Positions 1 to 8,927 of a DNA stretch of 64,000 bases are shown one piece after another. Made by a program: the position numbers and the translations under genes. Below the pieces are notes generated by a model, which made no database searches, was not told the DNA's origin, and worked only from the letters and a program-made list of their open reading frames with translations. The DNA is from Chrysophaeum taylorii (lineage: Eukaryota > Sar > Pelagophyceae > Pelagomonadales > Pelagomonadaceae), in the NCBI GenBank assembly GCA_029834535.1, contig JAQMWT010000526.1, positions 310,001-374,000 of the forward strand, read 5' to 3'. The stretch's first letter is position 1, and each line of letters starts with the position of its first letter.

Positions 1-382
1 CGCCTCGACCTCGATGGTCGTCGCCTGGGAGCTCGAGAGCTCGCGCTTGGCGCGGTCGCACTGCTGGAAGAGCCGTCGCTTCGCGCGCGCGTCGAGGCGC
101 TTTCCTCCCTCCAAGTCCTTCTCGCAGTGTTTGACGAGTTCGTTGGTGAAGTCCTCGCCGCCGAGGTGAGTGTCGCCGGCCGTCGCCTTGACTTCGAGCA
201 CGCCCTGCTCCATCTCCAGCAAGGTCACGTCGAAGGTCCCGCCGCCCATGTCGTAGACGAGGACTCTGCGCATGTCGTTTTCGGCGACGCCGTCGCCGAG
301 GCCGTAGGCCAGCGCGGCCGCCGTCGGCTCGTTGATGATCCGCAACACCTCCAGGCCCGCGATGGTCCCCGCGTCCTTGGTC

Positions 383-417
<35 letters not shown>

Positions 418-942
418 CGTGACTACCGCCTTGGTCACAGGACGCGCGAGTTTCGCCTCGGCCGCGCGCTTGAGCTTGCCCAACACCAGCGCCGAGATCT
501 CTTCGGGGTGCGAGACCGTCTTCTTGCCGTCGGGCGCCGTCGCCGAGATCATCGCCTTCCCGCTCTCCCCTTTGACCACCTCGAACGGCCACAGCTTGGC
601 GTCGGCGCGCACGACCGCGTCGTCCCACTTGCGCCCTATGAGGCGCTTCGCGTCGTACACTGTGCCCTTGGCGTTCCGCGCCGCCTGTGCCTTGGCCGCC
701 TCCCCGACCAGCCGCTCCCCCTTGGCCCCAAACGCCACGTAGCTCGGGGTCGTACGCTGCCCCTCCTGATTTTCGATGATCTCGACGCGTTCGCCGGTCC
801 AGATCCCAACGCACGAGAACGTCGTACCGAGGTCGATCCCAACGGCCACATCTCCCTCGCACCCGCTCCGTCGTTGACACGGAACTGGCGCCGCCGCGGC
901 CAGGCACGCACCGACCGACCGACTCGCGAGACGCCGCCACAT
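1..942 (-). CDS. HSP70 family chaperone, N-terminal 314 residues (cut by window start)
   Basis: This is the ATPase domain of an HSP70 chaperone, which binds and releases unfolded protein clients using ATP. The reverse strand reads without a stop from an ATG at 942 to the window edge. The phosphate-1 loop [12 protein letters not shown] is at residues 35-46, and further in come [15 protein letters not shown], the [12 protein letters not shown] stretch and the phosphate-2 motif [15 protein letters not shown], followed by [10 protein letters not shown]. The loops are of cytosolic/ER type and unlike mitochondrial DnaK. About 33 residues precede the domain; they begin MWRRLASRS, are rich in Arg and Ala, and could be a targeting peptide, though this is only inference. 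The substrate-binding half lies outside the window. The gene is divergent from the La-type gene, with 122 bp between start codons. Confidence 0.95.
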
Positions 943-1064
943 CGTGCTAAGTTTCGGATGTGGTAGGGTTTAGGAGTAAACTCAAAGGTTAGCGAACGCG
1001 CGCTGATGAAAGCAGCTTATTAGATTGGCGGGGGTGAGAGCGTCGAGCAGTGGTAGGGTTAGCG
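943..1064. promoter_or_regulatory. Shared divergent promoter of HSP70 and the La-type gene, related to Helitron DNA
   Basis: The 122 bp between the two start codons must hold both promoters. It contains an inverted CCAAT box (GATTGGCG near 1024) and a telo-box-like TAGGGTTTAG near 964. No clear heat-shock element (alternating GAA/TTC) is visible. Positions about 968-1044 match, with few gaps, a block found in all five Helitron-like copies of this window: the strings GAGTAAACTCAAAGG, AAAGCAGCTTA, GATTGGCGG and GAGAGCG occur in the same order and spacing. Confidence 0.6.
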
Positions 1065-1751
1065 ATGGAGGCGCGTCTCCGGGCGCAGATCGAGTTCTAC
1101 TTCTCGGACGCCAACTTGAGGCAGGACGCCCACATGCGCTCCCTCGTCGGCGACGAAGAAGACCTGACAGGATGGTGCAACCTCACCGATATCCTGCGGT
1201 TCCGCCGGGCAGCGGACCTCGTGGTCTCCGAAGACAACGCGATCGACGCTGCAACGCGCTGCCTCGCCGGCTCGACGCTCGTCGAGGTCGCCGACGGGAA
1301 AATTCGACGCCGAACCCCGGTCGCCGTCGAGGACTCGACCTTGGGCTTCCGAACCGTCTACGTCGAGCCCATTGGGAACGCCAACCTCGACGCCGTGCGC
1401 GCCGTCTTCGAGCGCGTCGGCAAGGTCGACCTCGTGCGCATCCCCAAGCGCGGCGACCAATATCGGCCCTTTGCTTTCGTCGAGTACGCCGACCAAGACG
1501 CCGCGCGCCAAGCCTGCGCGACTTTTGACGGCGCTTCGCTCTTCGATAATGTCGTCTCCAGGGTAATCACGCGCTTCGAATGGGCCGCCCTTCGCACGCG
1601 CTGGAATGACCTCCTCAACAATCCCATCGCTTCGACTCGCCGCGCGTCGAAGACGACGCGGAAAACAAACTCCAACGACAGCGCCGGCGTCGCGCGTTGT
1701 CACAAGAGGCCGCGCTTAGCTGCACCCGCGCCATCACCTCAGCCGATCTAG
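1065..1751 (+). CDS. La-motif plus RRM RNA-binding protein (La / LARP7-like)
   Basis: This is a 228-residue protein of the La family, which binds 3' ends of RNA polymerase III transcripts or other small RNAs. The La motif covers about residues 3-85 and shows the hallmark IEFYFSDANLRQD and the winged-helix segment GWCNLTDILRF. An RRM follows at about 95-165, with RNP2-like FRTVYVEPI and RNP1-like RPFAFVEY. The C-terminal tail is rich in Arg, Lys and Thr, as in La proteins that end in a nuclear-retention region. The ATG at 1065 is chosen because it directly precedes the La motif. The protein is short for a full La protein, so it may be a minimal La/LARP7 form. It is transcribed away from HSP70. 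Confidence 0.85.
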   Translation: MEARLRAQIEFYFSDANLRQDAHMRSLVGDEEDLTGWCNLTDILRFRRAADLVVSEDNAIDAATRCLAGSTLVEVADGKIRRRTPVAVEDSTLGFRTVYVEPIGNANLDAVRAVFERVGKVDLVRIPKRGDQYRPFAFVEYADQDAARQACATFDGASLFDNVVSRVITRFEWAALRTRWNDLLNNPIASTRRASKTTRKTNSNDSAGVARCHKRPRLAAPAPSPQPI

Positions 1752-2289
1752 TTTGCTAGTTCGTTCGCGAAGCCGATCAACCTCGCTCTTCTTATTAGGT
1801 TTCTTTACCAGTTTCGTTTCTACCGGGGGCGAGCATATATTTTTAAACCCTCCTTCGACAGTCCACTATGGTGACGGACTTATAAATGAGCGCGTCAGGG
1901 CGACGGGCTTATAAATGAGCGCGCCAGCGCTCGTAGCGCCTAAAAAATATTCATTACAGGACTGTATTTTTCTCAAAATAAACTTCGGGCCTTAGAATCA
2001 ATCCCCATCTGCGCGGCCTTCGGTCGACGCAGACTTGTTGTTCTGACCACGAGAGGTCCGGCCGGCGGCGCACATCAAAGCTCAGCACGCGACAGTACAC
2101 TGCAGTGCACACTCAATCCTGCAATCGTGCTGAAGGCGCGCGACCCAGCAGATGAATCTCGAGCGGAGCCAGCCTTCCCACTACCTCATTCGATGCGCAC
2201 CAAGAACGAGAAGTCCATAGCCCCTTCTGCGCTCATCCATTTTGGCTCATTGAGCTTGTGAGTTGCAAACCACAATAGTACTTCCATGC

Positions 2290-2545
2290 GCCTCCTCCCA
2301 CCATGCGCTCGTTTTGCTGCCCCCTCCTTTCTAAACCTCTTCTGTGCCCCATCCCAACATGCGCTCTTTTTGTTGCATCTCACTGCGTCTCCGCGTCTCC
2401 CTGGCTTCTACCGTCTGCTCTGCCTCTTTGCTTTCTCCATCGCCGTCCTGTGGGTTGTTTTGTTCTCCCCTGTTGTGTTTCGCTTCCTTTGAGCGATCAT
2501 CCATTCTGGCTCTTTGAGCCTAGGAGTTACTAATAACCATAATTA
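2290..2545 (+). repeat. Pyrimidine-rich repeat with terminal GGCTC hairpin, copy 1
   Basis: This segment runs from CATGCGCTCGTTTTGCTGCC to a 3' end reading GAGCGATCATCCATTCTGGC followed by TCTTTGAGCC. The last part can fold as GGCTC-TTT-GAGCC. The next copy at 3085-3350 follows the same order of blocks (CATGCGCTCTTTTTGTTGC, CGTCTGCT, TTTCTCC, CTTCCTTTGAGCGATC) with many substitutions. A further hairpin copy without the long body lies at about 2551-2570. Confidence 0.6.
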
Positions 2546-3084
2546 TTATGATGGCTCTTCGAGCCTAGGAGTAGCAAACAACAAAAATAATTGGGAGCTC
2601 CGACCCTGCGGGACTTCGCGGCTGTTGAGTCAAGTCACACCGTGTTTCGTGTGCCGCTGTGCCCGTCATCGTGCCAGTCGTACCTAGCCGTTTGCGGTTT
2701 GGGCTTCGCTGGACGCGTCTCCCTCGTTGGAACATGGGTTTGCGTCTTGGCTTCAAGTTCTGTTTCCACAACTTGGGCTGAGCGGGATTTCACTCCCGCC
2801 TTCGTACAATCGGCCTCCTTGCATCGCCCAATCTCCTTCTCCGTTTCTCCATTTTCCCATTTCCCCATTTCTCCATTTCAGTGCATTGGGTTCTCTTCCC
2901 TCTTTCCACCACATGCGTTCAGCCTGCTCTGAGCGGGATCACTCTTCCGCCTGAGTACAAGCGGCGGACTTGGATTGCCTCATAACATGGGTGGTATTAG
3001 CGGTGACGGCGGTCTCGGCGGCCCTGCCTCTGAACCAGTCCCAACTCTCTACCCCAAACACTCGTTCTGGCCCCTTTCCGATCT

Positions 3085-3350
3085 ACGTACTCTGCGCTGA
3101 TTTTGCTACCCCCTCCGTTCTACGCCTCTCTTGCGCCTCAGCCCACCATGCGCTCTTTTTGTTGCTCTCACCACGCCTCTCACTGCGTTACCGCCTCTTC
3201 CGGGTATCTCCCGTCTGCTTTGCCACTTTCCTTTTTGCTTTCTCCGTCGCCCCCCCCTGCGGTCGTCAGTGGTATTCTCTTCTTTTGTGTTTCTCTTCCT
3301 TTGAGCGATCATCCATTCTGGCTCTCTGAGCCTGGGAGTTGCTAACAATA
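3085..3350 (+). repeat. Pyrimidine-rich repeat with terminal GGCTC hairpin, copy 2
   Basis: This is the second diverged copy of the repeat at 2290-2545, ending in GGCTC-TCT-GAGCC then TGGGAGTTGCTAAC. The change of the loop (TTT, TTC, TCT) while the stem is kept in several copies suggests that the hairpin is a functional end of a mobile or transcribed element. I cannot name the family. Confidence 0.6.
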
Positions 3351-3439
3351 AAAATGTACTTGGTAGCTGTTGCCGCATAGGCCTTCCTTTGACGAGCGTA
3401 GGTCATCTACTTTATCTTCTGATCCCTTCGACCTTCAAG

Positions 3440-3560
3440 CACCCACGCGCATCCTCTCCTCTTAGCAGCCGACCTTTAGAGACCCTTCCCACACAACGCA
3501 CCAAAACTTTCAAGCACCCACAAGCACCCCCCCTCTTAGCAGTCGACCTTTATTAGGCTT
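3440..3560 (+). repeat. Diverged LINE 3'-end fragments
   Basis: Two short stretches, ending near 3473 and 3552, carry CAAGCACCCAC...CTCTTAGCAG(C/T)CGACCTTTA. They match the last 40 or so bases of the RLE-type LINE that is better kept at 13633-14864, 27670-27833 and 40244-40489. They are older and do not end in the usual TTTAAAGACA junction. Confidence 0.45.
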
Positions 3561-4211
3561 TAAAAACCCTTTGACACAGCGCCATTCCTAGAAACCTAAA
3601 CACGAGAAAAAGAGATCCGCTGCGCCGTGTAACACGGCCCGTGTTACTAAGAATAAGTCTGATCTTCGTGCGGACATTTCTACCTGTCGTGCTCCGCGTT
3701 ACTCTGAGGCGCGTCTAATGAACCATCTTAGGGAGCATGCGCAGTTTGGCGAAAGCGCAGTCTTTGGATCGAACCGGAGAAAGCGGAATTTGGACTCGAA
3801 CAGCATTGTCGGCGGGGAACGATTACTCGCGCCGTTATTTTGAGCTGGTCGTGGCTTCATGACATTTCCGGCGAAGGGCACAAATATGACGTTTAGGCGG
3901 TTATCACGTCATACGTGAAGCCGCCGAGGCATTGGGCTGGTTCGAAGCTGGCCTCGCGTTAGTTACTTTAGTTAGTTAGTTGAAGCTGCCCCAGGACTAC
4001 TAGAGGTTCAAAAGATAACTAGGAAAGCTCCAAAGCAATCTCGAAAAGTTCCTGGCCTTGTTCTTCACTTTTTCGAAAAATAAAACTACACAAAGATCCT
4101 GACTGGTATGTATCGAAATCATTGGATGTGATGTTTTAGAATTAGGTTGTCAGTTAACCCATTTTTGGCTCTCGCACTTTGGCTCTCGCGAGGAGCGAAG
4201 CCAGGAACCAG

Positions 4212-6066
4212 ATGGGGGCGATGACGGGAGACGATGCGTCCCCAATGGAGTCGCCTCCAACTGAAGATGACTCGTTGTCCCTCGCCACAAGCGAAACGGA
4301 GGAGCCGAGCGTCGACGATCTTCCGAGCATCAACCTCACGCTCCTGCAAGAGACGGGCGGCAACAATCGCTGGACGCGAGCGTACGCGGAGCGTCATGCG
4401 GCGCTCTCGGCGAGGCGGCGCGAAAGACGGCCGCGTTACGAGACGGCGCGGCCTGGCGAGGCCGACGCGGCTCTTGATGCCTTCCTGGGCAGGTCAAGGC
4501 TAGCGGCTAACACGCACAGCGGGGCATTATTGCTTGGCGCGCAAAGGAATGACTCCATCCAGGAGGTGCTCGCCGAGCTGCCGACGGCGACCGATACTAC
4601 GTGCGCGCGTTGTTTTGATGCACGTTTTGAGTATTTTTTTTTTCTGCAGGCGGTCGAGCAATGACTCGGGAGGTTCGTGGAGCTCGCCTCGTTGCGACAA
4701 AATAATACCGTGGCTTCGGCAGCTGCCAGGTGTAAAATCAAGAGACGTAACACCGGCAGAAAGCGGAGACGACCACACGCTCTCGCCGCTCTTGCGTGCG
4801 TCGGTCGAGGCGGCTTCGACGGATTTCATGCTCTCGGCGGCTAAGTCAGCATTCACGGATGTCAACGACGACGACGAAAAGCCGACGCACGATCGGATCG
4901 CCGAGGCGCAACGCATGCTTGAGCTCGCCAAACGCCACGGCGACATGGATGCTCATCGACCGCGCCCTACAGAAAGCCCGCGACGGATGGCCGTCCAAGT
5001 CATCAAGCCCGAGGACACCGAGCTGCAAACTTCGTGCCAGCTGCAACGCCTGCGTTTCGAGGCCGCAGTGGCGAATTTGACTCCTCCGCCGCTGCCGGTG
5101 CGTGAAGAAGAAGATGTCGTGTGCTACGACTCGCGCGAGGGCCTTATAGAGGTCAACAACAGCGAAAAGATCAACAGCAATAATAGCAACAACAACAACA
5201 ACAACGACAACAAAGCCGACGAAGCCGTGCTTCGCACAAGCGCGGCGTGCCAGGTTGACGAGACGACGCTGGCGACTGGCGTCGTCAAACTCGCTACGAC
5301 GCAGCGACGACTACGTGCAACTGAGATGCTGGCTCGCCAGGAGCGAGCGGCTTCCACGCTTCGGGCCCTGGTAGCGCACGAGGAGGGTGGGCTTGAAGAC
5401 TCGGTTGACCTCGAGGGCCTTGAGTTCGATGCAAATACCGCAACGACGCGCAAAAAGTTCATGCATGTGATCGACCTCACGTTAAGTCCACCTCCCGAGT
5501 TCGAGCAGCGACTTGACGAGTCCCCTGAACGCGCGGACGAGCAGCAGCCTGAGCGCGTGTGCGTTATTGATTTGGATCGTACCAGTGTGACGCTACTCCA
5601 TTTCGCGCAGTGTCACGCCCAAGGATCATATTGGCAGACGCCTGAACGAACTCGACGCCATGGCGGAGGCCCTCGAACGTGAGTACTATCCCGAGAATTG
5701 CTTGATGGCTCTTCGCCCTTCCCAGGCGAAATCAATCGTAACGAGAGAGCTGCCAATGAGTTCCAGCGCCAGGTCACGGCAGCTTTGAGCAAGAACGCGC
5801 CGCCGAAACAGTCCGATGGCGAGCCAAAGCAGCAGCAGCAGCAGCACCAAGAGCAGAGCCCGTTACCATCGGCGCCGCTAACTGGCTCGGCCGAGGGTCA
5901 CGCGGCCGACAAAATCAAGCACGCCTGGAGAATTTATCAGGAGATCATTGATGCCACGGCTCAGGCAAGACATCACCCAAAACGCCACAAAAAAAACGTC
6001 GTGACGAAAACCCGCGCCCGCGCTAGGCCCGCCTGGCGCGATCCGAAAGGCACTGCCCTCTGGTAG
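4212..6066 (+). CDS. Hypothetical protein, four exons, C-terminal coiled coil
   Basis: I infer four exons: 4212-4600, 4650-5558, 5611-5678 and 5726-6066. They join in frame to 568 residues. The introns (4601-4649, 5559-5610, 5679-5725; 49, 52 and 47 nt) all start GT and end CAG. Exon 3 is supported because only this phase continues the heptad pattern LNELDAMAEALER into exon 4. The product is hydrophilic, with no membrane segment. It has an acidic Ser/Thr-rich N-terminus, a poly-Asn run (codons near 5167-5208), a Gln run near 5830, a short coiled coil at the exon 3/4 joint and a basic C-terminal tail. I do not recognise a family. The start at 4212 is the first ATG; a transcript is needed to confirm it. 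Confidence 0.6.
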
Positions 6067-6449
6067 GAGCAATGCTCTCCGCACACTTGCGGCCCATATG
6101 TACCAGTGTGCGAGCCAAGTCACCACGACCCATTTCACGCGCTCCATCGCCACGTGCTCCTTCTGAAGCTGCAGCTTCCGCATATCAGGAAGCGACCAGC
6201 CTGTGAGCAGCCTAGTGTTGATTGTGAAGCTTTCTGCGTGGATTCTCGTTGCGGCGGAGGTGCACCAGGCAACCGCGCCACGACCACAAGCATGTAGGCA
6301 CAATGAAGCGCTCGCTTGGCCTTCGGTCGGGGGGTAACAAAGAGGTAGGTACGTGAAGAGTGTGATGATGGGGGCTCGGGGAAACGAGACGGGCGGGTGT
6401 CGTACGAAAATCTCAGAGATCCTTGAATGGTCTAGGGTTAAGGGGGAAA
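6067..6449. other. Intergenic, no feature seen
   Basis: About 380 bp between the hypothetical gene and Helitron-like copy H1. I see no gene, repeat or RNA. A TCTAGGGTTAAGGG string lies just before the element. Confidence 0.5.
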
Positions 6450-7437
6450 CAAGTGCAGGCCAGTAAGTTCACCTAGTCCCAATCTCTAACCCTAGTAAGT
6501 TCACCTGGTCCCAGTAAGTTCACCTAGTCCCAATCTCTAACCCCAGTAAATTCGGCGTAAACCCAATCTCTAACCCCAGTAAGTTCGACGTAACCCGCAC
6601 CCACTCACCCCACTCGCCTTCGAGCTCGTCGCGCTCACCCCCGCCAATCTAAGCTGCTTTGATCCGCACACGCCGCTAAGCTTTGAGTTTACTCTAAAAG
6701 CCCCAGTAAGTTCACATTTGGTCTCAGTAAGTTCACCTGGTCACTAAGTTCACCTAGTCCCAATCTCTAACCCCAGTAAGTTCACCTGGTTCCAGTAAGT
6801 TCACCTGGTCCCAGTAAGTTAACCTATAGTGCGCGTGTAGACGCCGGGAGGGGGCTTATCGGTATTGCGCAGCACGTGTGGGGTAGGGTGGAGTCGTCGA
6901 CTCAGAAGAGCATATCCTCGGGGTTGCCGATCGACAGAGAGCCACGTAGAGCTGGACGTGGCAGAAGACGGGCTTGGGCGAGAGGACGCCGACCTCGCGG
7001 GGCGTCTGGCCCAGGCTCTTGTTGATCGTTTGGCGTCGGCGGGCCTTAAGGGATACAGGTTGGAGGAGCCTCGGTGACACAACACGATCGATCATGTATC
7101 TGGTACCGTCGCAGTGGCCGTGCGACGGGTCGAGGTTGCGAAGACTTTAAGCTCGCGATCAAAGTCAGCATGCCGTTGGTTGTCAGGGAGTTCAAAACTC
7201 GACTGTTAAGAGCGAGGCGTCGTCTTCCGACCCAACCTAGTCGGCCGAAAAGAACTCCGACGCCTCGTCTCCGGGAAAAAAAGGCCGCGGTCACGCGCGC
7301 GTTGTCAGCATCGACAACATCGTTTCGACGGGGCGTGAGAATGGCGCGCTGAAAGAGCCGCCGCGGGTCGTGGAAACAGTCTGCGAGGTCGTCGTAGCGC
7401 GGGCCTACCTGATCCTTACCCTAAATCGAGGGACAAA

Positions 7438-7599
7438 CACATCCCTCATACCCCACAAACCCACCCACATCCTTCGTGCTCCCCGCACACACACCCCTCT
7501 TAGCAGTCGACATTTAAAGACAAACAACCTCTAAGCAGTCGCCATTTAAAAGACAAACAACACCCCACACATACCCCCTCTTAGCAGTCGACATTCAAA
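7438..7599 (+). mobile_element. Three nested, very short LINE 3' ends
   Basis: Three 3'-terminal pieces of the RLE-type LINE lie side by side: about 7438-7518, 7527-7551 and 7560-7599. Each ends CATTTAAA or CATTCAAA and each is followed by GACAAACA, the microsatellite of the Helitron 5' end. Their 5' ends differ, as expected from separate target-primed insertions that were each cut short. Confidence 0.65.
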
Positions 7600-7604
7600 G
7601 ACAA

Positions 7605-7639
<35 letters not shown>

Positions 7640-7650
7640 GGCAGACAAAC
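7600..7650. repeat. GACA microsatellite in Helitron H1 5' end
   Basis: This is a run of GACAAAC and then GACA units, about 11 in all. It is present at the same place in all five Helitron-like copies and so belongs to the element. It serves as the LINE insertion site in H1 and H2. Confidence 0.8.
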
Positions 7651-7672
7651 ATCTGTCGATTAGTAGTAAGGA

Positions 7673-8927
7673 TGTAGAACCGTAGTACAAGATGCTGAAT
7701 TGACCTCGGAAAGATTTTGTTTGCGCCAGACGCCAGCATCAACGACGCCCCGAAGCTGGCCACATGTGAGCGTCTTCGAATTGACATCATCCGGGTGGAC
7801 GATGTCATCACTCGCGTGATAATATAGCGCGAACAGGCAGGCCACTCGTGGTGGTTCTCGGGCGGACGACTTCGCCTGTGAAGGTCATCTCTAAATAAAT
7901 ATACCGTACACAAATTGAATTTTATTTGTGCGTCCCACGTGACCGATAGCATCTTCCTGTTGTGTAGTGGTTTTCTCAGATACCCGCCCCTCCTGGCCGG
8001 ACCGGGGGCCTCAACAACCCTTCCTCCCAACCCGAACCGCGAGTGAAACCACCACACGCCCGATCTCAGGGCAATACCTCACGCCATCACGAAATCGGAC
8101 AATCAAAAGAGGGTAATATCAAGAAGACAGCAAGAAAGCAATACAAATGCCCGGTTCATTGAATTCAGTGGAAGCGCAGGTGAGGGTGTCAAGATGACAC
8201 CCCCCCCCATATTCGCAAGGTCAGTACCAGGGCAACAACCAGGGTGAGTCATGTGGCAGGCAGGCAAGTCGGGGAATGGGCGTTACTGCCACAGTTGCTG
8301 TCGTGCGCATTATGTCTTAAAGCCACGAGCCGAAAGCTGGCATCGTCGAGGCGTCGATGGCATTCTCGTGGAAAGCTAGACCCCTCCACATTTTCCGCGA
8401 CCACCTACCTTATACGGATGGGTACCAGCGCATCGGCTTTGATCGGACCGCCGCGGAAAGAACCAAGCGCGATCGTGTCGCCGCACCTCCGCGTCACATT
8501 GGATATGGGATTCGGTCGCCCGTCGACTTCGTAGGAGTGCCCACGGGGGGGGGGGGGTAGCAGGGCGATACTGCGCGGAAGGGGCGTTGGAGGAGGCCCG
8601 CGTGGTATTTGAGCGTGAGGTCGCGAGAATCAATAATAAATACACTGTGTGGTACTGGGGGGTTGCAGACGGCAGGTAGAGTTTATGTTCACCACAACAA
8701 CCATCCCGATGAAGAATGATAGGTATGGTTGCGTTCCAGAGAAGGACGGAGTATATAATCCAAAGGCCGATACAGATTACCTGAGCCACATCGACGACCC
8801 TCTCGACACTTCTTATTAGGAGGACCCCAGGAAGGGACCGTAGTCAACAACGTCCCCAAGTCTCGAACGGAATGATGAAATACCCAAACGACAATGTGGT
8901 TGTTCGTCATCGGTCGGGTGTGAGGCG
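7673..8927. other. Intergenic with dispersed repeat C
   Basis: Apart from repeat C (7963-8290) I see no feature. A G run is at about 8546-8559. GTATATAAT near 8751 could be a TATA-like sequence for the gene starting at 8928, though 177 bp is far for a TATA box. Confidence 0.45.
7963..8290 (+). repeat. Dispersed repeat C, copy 1
   Basis: These 328 bp match 63384-63712 in the same orientation at roughly nine bases in ten. Shared blocks include CCGAACCGCG, GTGAAACCACCACACGCC, CACGCCATCACGAAATCGG and GTCATGTGGCAGGCAGGCAA. Neither copy holds a convincing reading frame. The flanks of the two copies differ, so this is a dispersed element and not a large duplication. I cannot name the family. Confidence 0.75.

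Larger units (their letters stand above)
1752..4211. other. Intergenic region with old dispersed repeats
   Basis: I see no convincing gene in these 2.4 kb. There are two diverged copies of a pyrimidine-rich repeat (2290-2545 and 3085-3350), each ending in a GGCTC hairpin. A second small repeat beginning GAGCGGGAT lies near 2779 and 2930. Two old matches to the 3' end of the window's LINE (CTCTTAGCAG(T/C)CGACCTTTA) lie near 3452-3560. A short TTAG repeat sits near 3970. The many open frames are short and low in coding bias. Confidence 0.5.
6450..7672 (-). mobile_element. Helitron-like element, copy H1
   Basis: This is one of five related copies. In element orientation (reverse strand) it starts TCCTTACTACTAATCGAC at 7672 and ends GGCCTGCACTTG at 6450, followed by T. 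After the 5' end comes a GACA/GACAAA tract that has received three very short LINE 3' ends (7438-7599). Then comes a decayed helicase segment (about 6900-7390), the promoter-like block (6623-6698) and a minisatellite of CCAGTAAGTTCACCTGG units. The decayed protein resembles the C-terminus of PIF1-type Helitron helicases (NDVVDADNAR, INKS-GQTPREVGVL, PVFCHVQLYVALCRSA). The TC start fits Helitrons; the end CTTG is a variant of the usual CTRR. It is non-autonomous. Confidence 0.7.

Noticed and set aside
6460-6840. CRISPR-like array of AGTTCACCTGG/CCCAATCTCTAACC repeats
   Set aside because: Units are 17 bp with near-identical, short and irregular spacers, the same array recurs in five mobile copies, and the window is eukaryotic. 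It is a minisatellite of the Helitron-like element.
7600-7650. Tandem GACA run as a telomere or centromere repeat
   Set aside because: It is short, sits at a fixed place inside the Helitron copies and has no array continuation.
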